From Azolla caroliniana (Eukaryota; Polypodiophyta), in the NCBI GenBank assembly GCA_043228905.1, contig JBHGNT010000008.1, forward strand, positions 21,204,001 to 21,268,000: a DNA stretch of 64,000 nt, read 5' to 3'. Position numbers and translations under genes: made by a program. Within the stretch, counting starts at the first letter, position 1. Each line of letters begins with the position of its first letter. Below are positions 55,882 through 64,000 of the stretch, piece by piece. The notes under the pieces are model-generated. The model had not been told where the DNA came from, ran no database searches, and saw nothing but the letters and a program-made list of their open reading frames with translations.

Positions 55882-55883
55882 AC

Positions 55884-56700
55884 TTGAAGGGAACATCACG
55901 CTCCCTATATGCAATGCTCGGCCACAACCGAGCTTAGAATCATACACAGAGAACGGGAAATAAAGCACGACACGAAGAAGAGAAGAGTACGCAGGATGTT
56001 TACGTGGAAAACCCAAACTAAGGGAAAAACCACGGCAGCCCACAGGCTGCAAAATATCACTATGTTAGAATGTACAACAGTGAGTTCACAGAGGCAACGA
56101 TCTCGTGCTCACAATCTTCGCCACAAGCGGCGGTTACAACAGAGGCAACAACCTCTTTCTTTCTCTCTCTCTCTCTCTGTACACAGTTACGCGCTCTCTC
56201 TGTTTCCTTGCACCAACAAGGATGACAACAACCGTAAATAAAAGTTTGCCCTAAGTCATATTTATACTAATATGACTTTTCGGCTATTTACAAATATAGC
56301 CTCGATGGACTCTCAGAAACATATTTACGAATATGTCTCTTCATCCGGTTTCGGCATTCCTCACCGGGTTTGCGCCATTCGGCTCTCCATACCCGGGTAC
56401 TCCTCATCCGGTTCTCATCGGGTCTGCGCCATCCGGCTCTCCGTAGCCGGGTACTCCTCATCCGGTTCTCACCGGGTCTGCGTCATCCGGCTCTCCGTAG
56501 CCGGGTACTCCTCATCCGGTTCTCACCGGGTCTGCGCCATCCGGCTATCCGTAGCCGGGTACTCCTCATCCGATTCTCACCGGGTCTGCATCATCCGGCT
56601 CTCCGTAGCCGGGTACTCCTCATCCGGTTCTCACCGGGTCTGCACCATCTGGCTCTCCGTAGCCGAGTACTCCCCATCCGGAGGGACCTGTCTCCCAACA
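55884..56700 (-). repeat. 5' LTR of element F
   Basis: 817-bp partner of 51061-51980, with the same ends. It has six instead of eight units of the 54-bp repeat, which accounts for the length difference. A (CT)n tract lies near 56160-56177. Confidence 0.93.
56341..56682. repeat. 54-bp minisatellite in the 5' LTR of F, 6 units
   Basis: Same unit as at 51531-51960. The plus strand is again open as an 18-residue repeat, antisense to the element. Confidence 0.92.
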
Positions 56701-56771
56701 AACTCGCTCTTCACTCCGGCATGGGGTGTCTTACAAGTCCGAACACTTAATCGGGGACCTGTCTCCCAACA
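56701..56771 (-). other. Extra junction sequence at the right end of element F
   Basis: Bases 56701-56742 copy the sequence that lies just inside the 3' LTR (51981-52022: cttcactccgg, tggggtgtcttacaagtccga). They are followed by acacttaatcgggg, a copy of the target site, and by acctgtctcccaaca, a copy of the LTR end. The true flank cttaatcggggtgg then follows. Confidence 0.8.
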
Positions 56772-57255
56772 CTTAATCGGGGTGGAAGTAATTATAGAAA
56801 AGGACTGCCTACCGATTCTCGGTATGGTATCCGGATGCGCGACCCCCGACCTAGCCATGCTCAGGTGGATTGCGTACATCAAGTCCCTGAACCCGGAGAT
56901 ATGACACATCTCGGGTAAAGACAACGCCATGGCCGACATGCTTTCTAGAGCAAGATTCGAGGACGAGGACGACATGGTATCGGAGAACGAAGAAGTCGGC
57001 GCAAACTTCTTCAAATCGGCGAGGATGAATTTAAAAAGATGAAGCACTCCGCCAGTGAATGAATTCGACGAAGACGGCTACGACGGAGAATGGCTTCTAA
57101 TCAGGAAGTTTTTGAAGACAATGACGACGGACGCCATGATGACTAAGGAGGAGGCCGAACAGCTATGGAAGAAGGCGTACCGATATTTCCTACGGAACGG
57201 GAAAATCTGGAGGGTCCCAAAAAGGCGAACTCCGAGTAATAGCGTGGACGGATGA
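56772..57255 (+). pseudogene. Gypsy RNase H end of element E, after insertion F
   Basis: The frame resumes with GVEVIIEKDCLPILGMVSGC, ATPDLAMLRWIAYIKSLNP and HISGKDNAMADMLSRARF, the RNase H C-terminus with its last catalytic aspartate in MADMLSR. A stop lies after NPEI near 56902. A linker (NEFDEDGYDGEWLLIRKFLK) leads to the integrase. Confidence 0.92.
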
Positions 57256-58394
57256 CCAACAGAAGTTGATATCGGAGTTCCATGAGGGCCCTTGGTCTAG
57301 ACACCGGGTTACATGGGCTACATTCGAGAAGTTAAAAGGGAAATATTGGTGGCCAGGCATGTACAAGAGTGTGCACAACTTCGTGTCTACGTGCGAAAGC
57401 TGCCAGATGCACTCGGTGGTTCGACACCGCGACGAACTACACCCGACTTATCCTCTGACCGTGCACTTCAAGTGGATGGTTGACTTAGTTACGACGTCGA
57501 TGGGCGAAGGGAAGAAGCAATACCTAGTGCTGGCTAGAGAGGACTTAACCAACCAAGTAGAGGGACGAGCACTAACGAACAAGACCACCGCAGCAGTATA
57601 TAAGTTTCTGATCGAGGATGTCGTATGCCGATATGGGTGCGTGGGGAAAATTGTGGTTTGATCGAGGAGAGCTAGATATGGAAGAGGCCGAGGAACTGTT
57701 CAATTGGTTAGGCGTAAAACTGTCCCTCACAATGTCGTACAACCCGGAGGTAAATGGAAAGATTGAATTGGGCCACGGTTTGATCGTAAAGCCCATTGTA
57801 CGCACCTGCGAAGGTCGAGTTGGCAACTGGCTGAGGTTGCTCCCATACGCGTTATGGGCAGACAGGATTACCCACAACTCGGTGACAAGGTACATGCCGG
57901 TGGAACTAATGTACGGACAGAAACCTATCGTGCCGGTAGAACGGACGATCGGCTCGTGGACGGAAATCGATTGGTCTAACGAAATGAGCAGAGAAGAGCT
58001 GTTAGCGACACGAATCCGACAACTCAAGCGAAGACCGGAAGACGTGGAATGAGCCACGACAAGGGTGAAAGAAGCGCGGATCCGAAACAAAGCCCGGTTT
58101 GACCGAATGAACCGACTCCGGCCAAGGAAGTTCGAGGAGGGTGATTGGGTGTTAGTCTACGACAACAGCCTCCACAACCAGCATAGGTCTACACGCAAGT
58201 TTGCGAAGCGTTGGTTCGAACCGTACGTGGTAAATAGCGACAACGACAACACCACATATTGTCTTGCGGAGCTCGACGGGACGCGGATAACGACCTTGGT
58301 GGCCAGGAAGCGGATAAAAGCCTTCAAGAGGTCGAACGAGGAGGAACCGGACCCGGGTGCCGGAAGCGCCAGCTCAGGAGAGGAGGATGAGTAA
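57256..58394 (+). pseudogene. Gypsy integrase of element E
   Basis: The zinc-binding region reads EFHEGPWSRHRVTWATFEKL and WWPGMYKSVHNFVSTCESCQ (H-H-C-C). The core starts FKWMVDLVTTSM, with its first aspartate. One extra base near 57655 breaks the frame at CRYGCVGKIVV; in the next frame FDRGELDMEEAEELFNWLGV and NPEVNGKIELGHG supply the other catalytic residues. ALWADRITHNSVTRYMPVEL and a C-terminal EEGDWVLVYDNSLHNQH domain follow, ending at 58394. One stop lies at 58050-58052. The residues are good apart from the frameshifts. Confidence 0.93.
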
Positions 58395-58595
58395 CCGATG
58401 GCCCAGAATCCTCCACTAAATTCACTATTTGGCACATACCGGAGGATGTGTGGTTTGGTGGGGGTGGATGTCGTGAAGATTCCGGGCCATAGGTAGAAAC
58501 AAGGTGAAACGCGCAGGAACACCGGTTTACGCGAGTGCACGCCTCGAGGGAATTAAATAGGACAAGTACTAGGCTTGAGTATAAGGAGGGGTACT

Positions 58596-59210
58596 AGGTA
58601 GTTAGAGCATAGACATCGCATAAGTAGGGAGAGATACGGGGAGAGTAAATGAGGGGAGAGAATCTAGGACAAGAGTGGCGGGTCATGAATGCTTGTAACG
58701 GTCGCTCCTTGAGCTATAAAAGGGGCGACCTTTGACTGTCTTGGGGGGGGGGGGGGGGGGGGGGGCATCTAGAAAAAAAGGGTACATGGAGAAAGAACGA
58801 GGATGGACCATGGAAGAAGGCGCTTCCCCTTTGCTTGTGTCAGACGCCCGAGTGCTCCCGACCTGGGGATCGACCTTCTGCGCACCGACGTCTCTTTGTA
58901 CCTGGCTATTTCACCAAGCTCCACGCTCCTTCACCGGCTCTGATCCGGCTGTAACCACTCACAACACTGTGCACCTGTGTTTTAATAGAACTCTTTCTAC
59001 CTAACATACTTCGTTCTCAGTGTGTTTGTCCGTGTCTGTGTCTATGCGTGACTCTCTTGATCTCTCTCATTTGCTAGACTTACCCGCTCTCCCGTGGGCT
59101 CAAGACCTACACGGTTCCCAAACTCCTCCCTCCTCGTTTTCCTGATTCCTTGGTTCGAGACCCCCGTGGTCTTGCCCGACTTCAACGCATCTGCGAGGAT
59201 TTTCTCGACA
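58596..59210 (+). repeat. 3' LTR of gypsy element E
   Basis: Partner of 46469-47074, preceded by the polypurine-like aaggagggg at 58583-58591. TATAAAA is at 58715-58721, with a run of 23 G at 58743-58765. It ends ttctcgaca. Confidence 0.9.
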
Positions 59211-59244
59211 ACGTGCCATGGCACTGTCCCGCATGCGTGCCAGG

Positions 59245-59692
59245 TGTTGTCCGCCTGAATAGTAACCGATGGACAAGAGAGTAGTAATATGGAATAGAAT
59301 AACTTTATAACGCATGTAATGGTTCACACGGGAAGCATGAACGGCTAAAAGACCATGCGTATATAAAGGGCAGAAAACCTCTGAGAGAGGTAGCATGTAA
59401 TTTTGAATGTAAGAGGCGTATCGTAATAGAGTTCTATCTTCTCTGATATTTGTGTGTAGCTACGACTAACCTACTATGTGTCTGTAATTCTTGAGAGCGT
59501 AGGAGTAAGTAACGGTGTGTGCGCTAGTCCAATATCTAAGGAGCTCGATGGTAACCGTCTCCCTTATACGCTGCTAGGTTACGGGGAATATCCCACTAAG
59601 TATTACGCACAAACGCTACCATTTGTTGTCACACAGACACTTGGAGGTCTAGGTTGAGGACTGACCATAGACCGTATTCCTAGTCGGTAACA
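59245..59692 (+). repeat. LTR-like block, same family as the solo LTR at 66-531
   Basis: It starts TGTTGTCCGCCTG and ends TCGGTAACA, 448 bp, with cgtatataaagggcaga near 59358. Matches to the complement of 66-531 run along its full length (for example agaggtagcRtRtaattttNaa). Flanks ccagg and acccc do not match. Its neighbour at 59815 has the same ends, so the two may be remnants of one or two LTR elements. Confidence 0.75.
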
Positions 59693-59814
59693 ACCCCTTG
59701 TATAAACGGGCAAAATTTTGTAAAATTTTTGTTTTTTGCAAAATCCGTGGTTATCCCTCCACTTTGTGAATCGTGGGTCCGACGGACAAAGTCCTGTGGC
59801 ACGGGCGTGCTAGG

Positions 59815-60249
59815 TGTTGTCCATAGGCCAGAAATATAAATACATAATATGTAAACTCGCCGGTAGGTAGAAAAGTAGGTGAGGAAATAGGTAGAACTAG
59901 AATAGTCGATTTTTTAGCCCTCACAATCAGCCGATGGCTCGGCTCTGTCTAAAGAAGAAAACTATATAAACCGAGATCTGCATACCTCGAGGGGGGGATA
60001 CCTAGATTATTTAGAAAGATTTATATCGTAGCACTGAGCTCTGTACAAACTGTTTCTGGCCGAGAGCTGTGTATTGTAATCACTGTGAGCTTTCTCATTT
60101 AATATAAATCTCGCTCTTACTGTTCCTTCATCTGTGTATTCTCCCCGTACTCATAAACCGAGCTACGTCTATGTCTAATGGGTTGTAGCCCGTGTATGCT
60201 CCTCGTTCCCATAACGTCTTCTCGGTGTAGAAGAGGCTTCCACGTAACA
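59815..60249 (+). repeat. Second, diverged LTR-like block
   Basis: It starts TGTTGTCCATAGG and ends CCACGTAACA, 435 bp, with a TATA-like ctatataaaccgag near 59970. The ten bases before it (gcgtgctagg) and the accccttg just after it are shared with the block at 59245-59692, but the interior differs. Confidence 0.55.
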
Positions 60250-60315
60250 CGACCCCTTGATACCGATAGCCTGTGGGCTCATCGAAGGTGTTTCCCCCCC
60301 CCCCCCCACAAACGG

Positions 60316-61053
60316 TTAACACAATGCATACAACAATGTACAACCACTTGTGTCATTTTGCCGAATCAAGAAAATGTGATTGAAGCTTATATTGTTTAAT
60401 TGGGCTAAAACTTTAACATTCCCCTCACCACTGTCTAATATGTATCTCTTAGAGTCATATATTTGTTTTAGGTGGATCACATTCAGACTTGCCACTGTAT
60501 GCATCACAAATGACATCAAATAACTATATAATGTGAAAGCCTCATTTTGGCCCAACTTTCTTGAGAATGTACTGAACACCTAATCCATATGGTCATGTGT
60601 GTGACCAACCAAGAGGAAGTTAACTTTGACTTTCCTAAACAATCCTTGGTTGACCAACATACTCAGATATATCCAAAGATAGTTGAATTCTTGTTCTCCC
60701 TAGTTGTGTTGTCCAATTGAATGTAGAGAATAGAGGGCAATGGATGGCCCCAACACATAAAAACCCTTTGAATCACTATAATGGTCAAGTTCTGCTCATT
60801 GTGGACTTTCAGGTAAGTGATGAAGACATGAGGTCTAACTGACCTATTATAAGCAGATCAACCCACCAAGTGCATCTGAACGAGACATTCGTCATTGATG
60901 TATTTAGGAAGCCACCGCATGTGAGGTGGACATGTCTTCTTTTGGTCCATACCATCGATCATTAGACACATGTATTGTTTAGGATTCTTCAATGACTTCT
61001 TTATGTGGTGCATCGCTTTCTTTTGCTCCAAAGATTGGGCTTTGTGATGGTCA
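60316..61053 (-). pseudogene. Decayed transposase-like gene with DUF7869-type core, copy 2
   Basis: Read on the minus strand it matches copy 1 (39919-41800) over its central part. It has QYMCLMIDGMDQKKTCPPHM, FITYLKVHNEQNLTIIVIQR and YIQLDNTTRENKNSTIFGY. After frameshifts comes VFSTFSRKLGQNEAFTLYS. The N-terminal side is cut exactly where element G begins (61054). The C-terminal side is cut near 60325, where matching to copy 1 stops at tatgca. Stops are fewer in the 60316-60579 part. Both cuts look like later rearrangements. Confidence 0.65.
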
Positions 61054-61433
61054 TGTGAGCGGCAAGCTCAACCGGATCCGGATCGGTGAGCTAGTGAGCA
61101 ACTGAGCCGCTGAGCTGGGGAGCCGGTTAGCCGGATCCAACAGTAACCGGAAGCCTAGTAGTAGCCTAGATTCCTAGGTAGTTAATAGTCTCGTAGTTAG
61201 TGTTAGACGCCCGAGTGAGCATTGAAGTACACGATACTTCTGTCAGTCCTCTTAGCACTTGTATAAATAGTGCTGTTGAGCACGTTTCATGTACAGAGAA
61301 CTATTATTGTTTTGTAATAGATTTAACTTGTTTTGCTCTCTCTTTGTCTCTCCTGCGTACTATCAAGCTCTCCATTAAACTTGTATTTCTGTGTTTGGTT
61401 TTTTATTACTTCCGCACGCTATTCGTTTTTACA
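61054..61433 (+). repeat. 5' LTR of element G
   Basis: TGTGAGCGGCAAGCTC... to ...TTTTTACA, 380 bp, immediately before the primer site. The gcacttgtataaatagtgct TATA region lies near 61256-61275. Confidence 0.88.
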
Positions 61434-61445
61434 TGGTATTAGAGC
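61434..61445 (+). other. Primer-binding site of element G
   Basis: tggtattagagc, one base different from the usual initiator-Met tRNA site tggtatcagagc, directly after the LTR. Confidence 0.9.
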
Positions 61446-61522
61446 GCCAGGGTCGAGAACCTTTGTGGCCGACCTTAGCTCAAGAAGAAAACCTAACCTT
61501 CGTAAAGAATAGGAAAAACAAA

Positions 61523-62526
61523 ATGGATAGAGGAATGAATAGCTCGCTCCCAGTGGACAAGCTCGACAGATCCAACTACGCATCTTGGTAATACAAGATG
61601 CACCAGTACCTGCTTGGGCATGGTTACTGGAGCTATGTCGACGGAGCTAATGACACAACACCTGATGCGGCACACAAGGATTTCCCAGTGTGGGAACAAG
61701 CGGCAAGCAGAGTGATGTACTGCTTTGCGTCTAGTGTTGGAGACCAGCTGCTAAGACATGTCCGAGATGTGAAGACGCCAAAAGAAGCTTGGGGAAACCT
61801 GAAGAAGGTTTTCGCTGCGAGCACTACGGCCCAGAAGCTGCAACGCCGACAGGAGTTGAGCAATGTCTGACAGAAGGACATGTCGGTAGCCGATTACACG
61901 GCCCGAATGAAAGAGATCTGTGACTCACTTGCCTCTATCAACGTCATTGTAGAGGAAGATGAGATGGTACAGATCTGTCTTGGGGGCATAGCGTCTATGT
62001 TCAGAGCGTTCCGAATGGCTGTATGTACAAGGGAGAATACGCCTTCATTTTTTGACTTACAGTCGATGCTCCTTGTAGTGGAGAACCATGCTGGTGCGTC
62101 AACAAGTGCACCCACTGACAACCGGATGCTGTACACGGAGACGGATCGGCCCCGTGGGCATGGTGGATTAGGCGGGTTGGCTCGCAATGGAATCGACTGA
62201 CAAGAGTTGGACCGAAGGCACAAAGAACGTGCCGAAAACAATTCCGGACCCTTCACAAGCAGGGGGAGTCAAGGCGGCGTCGGAGGCCGGCAAGCAAAGG
62301 TCGACATGGAATGCTGGTACTGTGGCAAAAAGGGCCACAAGGAAAGCGAGTGCTGGAAGAAGCACGCCGATTTGGACAGATCCGGATCTGGCAAGGCCGA
62401 CAGAGAGAACTGGCAATACTCGCACTACGCAGAAGGATCGGGAGGATCCAAAACCGGAAAAACCGATAAAGGGCCAATCTTGGTGATGAAACACGAGGCT
62501 AACTTGCTGAAAAAGACCACTTCCTA
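61523..62526 (+). pseudogene. Copia gag of element G
   Basis: ATG 61523 opens MDRGMNSSLPVDKLDRSNYA. A TAA follows SW at 61589. Then come MHQYLLGHGYWSYVDGAND, SRVMYCFASSVGDQLLRHVR and, after a TGA at 61868, DMSVADYTARMKEICDSLAS. A TGA near 62198 and a frameshift precede the intact knuckle CWYCGKKGHKESEC (62312-62353). The last stop is at 62525-62527, before protease. Confidence 0.92.
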
Positions 62527-62536
62527 ACTGGAGGAA

Positions 62537-64000
62537 GTGTGGTACATTGAGTCCGGTGCATCGAATCACATGATGAGCCACAAAGAGCGGTTCTCCTTCT
62601 TGGAGAAACCGGAACAACCCGGAGTCGTCGAAACCGGAGACGACACTCCTCACCCAATCGTGCATGTCGGAGAAGTCCCTTTGAGCCACGTCGGACAGAG
62701 TGGGAAGCTGATGAACATATTACACGTTTCGACTATCACGAAGAACCTGGTGTTAGTTGGTCAGATCGTTGACAAGGGGATGCAGGTGTTTGCAGTTTAC
62801 GCACCTTGGGTGCTTCATCGAGGAAGAGGGCCAAATCATTGTGCAAGGGCGCAGAGATGGGAGGATGTTCATCCTCGACACAAATGACATCGGTAACACT
62901 TTGTTCGCCAAAGGACAGAAGGTTGAATCGGACATCGACCTGTGGCACAAGAGGATCGGGCACGTCAATTACCGGAGGCTTCAAGACCTGCAAACGAAAC
63001 AAGTCGTTTTTGGTGTGCCAAAATTTAGCGGCCGGAAGGCCGAAATTTGTGAAGCTTGCCAAATCGGGAAGCAACACCGGCTTCCATTCCCCACCGAACG
63101 AAATCGTAGCCGTAACATGCTCGACCTTATTCATTTGGATGTATGGGGACCGGCATAGAACATGAGTCTTGGCGGGATTCGATATTTCGTCTCCTTCATC
63201 GACGACTACAGCCGGCACGTGGATCTACCTCATTGAGCGGAAGAGCGAAGTCTTCGAGTGTTTCCGGAACCTCTGAAGTTTGGTTGAATGGGAAATGGAG
63301 AGGAAGATCAAGTGCCTGCGGTGGGATGGTGGAGAAGAATATTTGTCCAGCCAATTCAACAGTTATCTATAACAAAAGGGAATTCAGCGAGAGTTCAGCT
63401 GCAGATACACACCAGAACAGAATGGTGTGGCCGAGAGGAAGAACCGGTTGCTTATCGACACCGCAAGGGAAATGCTGGAGGAGAAGAGGATGCCCCATTT
63501 CTACTGGGCGGAGGCGGTCTGGACGACCGTCTACATCCAAAACCGGATTTGTGACAAGGTGTCCACGCATGAGCTATATTTTGGGCGCAAGCCGAATTTG
63601 CGACACCTTCAGATATTCGGAAGCATTGCATATGTGCATGTGCCGGATGCGAAGTGGAGGAAGTTGGAATCAAAGTCAGAGAAATGCATCTTAGTCGGTT
63701 ACTCGCATGAGCAAATGGGGTATAAGTGTTATAACCCCCGAACGAAGCAGGTCCGAGTTAGTCGGGATGTTGCGTTTGATGAGACGGCATCATGGTATGC
63801 CTTACTGGCTCCGACTTCCGACCCCAACCCGAAACCGGAGGATGAGGCTAGTGAGCTTGAATCGGTCCAGTTAGTAGATGAAGACCTCGGCACTCTAGAA
63901 GAGAGTCCGATCTCACTTCGGTTAAGTGGAACAAATGAGTGGCTGAGTCGGGATGACCAGTCGGATGAGGAATTAACGAGTATTGGAGACTCTGCCCTGC
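62537..64000 (+). pseudogene. Copia protease and integrase of element G, incomplete
   Basis: The protease reads VWYIESGASNHMMSHKER; the active-site aspartate is glutamate (GAG, 62549-62551). After a frameshift near 62790 the GAG-pre-integrase segment shows DIDLWHKRIGHVNYRRLQDL and EICEACQIGKQHRL (complete finger). Integrase shows LIHLDVWGPA, then a stop, then RYFVSFIDDYSRH. Further shifts follow near 63215 and 63290. The C-terminal blocks NGVAERKNRLL, FGSIAYVHVPD and KCILVGYSHEQMGYKCYNP are readable up to about 63740, followed by the linker. Confidence 0.9.

Larger units (their letters stand above)
51061..56771 (-). mobile_element. Ty1/copia retrotransposon F, nested in gypsy element E
   Basis: A perfect duplication CTTAA (51056-51060 and 56772-56776) flanks it. 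LTRs are at 51061-51980 (3') and 55884-56700 (5'), with a primer-site complement gctctgatacca at 55870-55881. Gag, protease, integrase, reverse transcriptase and RNase H read on the minus strand and resemble the Tnt1/Tork-like class. Between the 5' LTR and the right-hand CTTAA lie 71 extra bases (56701-56771) that copy the element's own 3' end and part of the target site. Confidence 0.93.
46469..59210 (+). mobile_element. Ty3/gypsy retrotransposon E, split by copia element F
   Basis: Two LTRs (46469-47074 and 58596-59210) enclose gag, protease, reverse transcriptase, RNase H and integrase in the gypsy order. After removing F the element is about 7.0 kb. RNase H reading is continuous across the F insertion. 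Many stops and shifts make it inactive. No target duplication is visible (left flank gaccc, right flank acgtg), so the outer ends may have been rearranged, or the exact LTR start is misplaced by a few bases. Confidence 0.93.
61054..64000 (+). mobile_element. Ty1/copia retrotransposon G, running off the window
   Basis: A 5' LTR, a primer-binding site, gag, protease and most of integrase are present on the plus strand. The element continues past 64000. It is inserted in the transposase-like relic at 60316-61053. Stops, frameshifts and a changed protease active site show that it is inactive. Its LTR and gag are related to the truncated derivative at 21631-23055. Confidence 0.93.

Noticed and set aside
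46469-59210. A target-site duplication for gypsy element E
   Set aside because: Left (gaccc) and right (acgtg) flanks do not match at any nearby offset I tried. The LTR start is also uncertain, so none is claimed.

Overview
This window is plant nuclear DNA, dense in retrotransposons, with one clearly intact host gene. The evidence for a land plant is a plant-type GLOX (glyoxal/galactose-oxidase-like) gene, Ty1/copia and Ty3/gypsy elements of plant type primed by initiator-Met tRNA, degenerate TTTAGGG-like tracts and many (CT)n/(CA)n microsatellites. I cannot name the species. The intronless GLOX gene and the lineage of the large gypsy element would suit a seed-free plant with a large genome, but that is only an impression.

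Layout. 1-3198: minus-strand copia relic (A), cut by the window edge and carrying a solo LTR. 3199-12330: AT-rich DNA with no recognisable gene. 12331-13989 (minus): intact GLOX gene, with a likely TATA box and several microsatellites upstream. 14985-21475: AT-rich DNA with three families of tandem duplication. 21631-23055: copia derivative reduced to LTR, part of gag and an LTR remnant. 24182-24535: seven copies of a near-palindrome. 24878-36443: minus-strand copia element C, inserted in telomere-like sequence. C is interrupted by a full-length sister element B (25401-30404, plus, duplication CAGAC) and by a 1.23-kb solo-LTR-like insert (33044-34274). 37191-39831: copia derivative D, reduced to gag and an integrase tail. 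39919-41800 (plus) and 60316-61053 (minus): two decayed copies of a transposase-like gene with a DUF7869-type core. 42440-44674: two gypsy pol fragments in opposite orientations. 44700-46250: decayed coiled-coil coding region. 46469-59210: gypsy element E, whose RNase H is split by copia element F (51061-56771, minus, duplication CTTAA). 59245-60249: two related LTR-like blocks; the first resembles the solo LTR at 66-531. 61054-64000: plus-strand copia element G, running off the window.

Every retroelement polyprotein carries stops, frameshifts or altered catalytic residues, so none looks autonomous. Several insertions can be ordered by nesting and target-site duplications: B after C, F after E, and the solo LTR after A. 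GLOX is the only gene I would expect to make a working protein. No operon-like or defence-like gene system is present. The least familiar items are the two DUF7869-type transposase relics, an LTR-borne 54-bp minisatellite that differs in copy number between the two LTRs of one element, and a poly-G run at the expected start of transcription in both LTRs of E.
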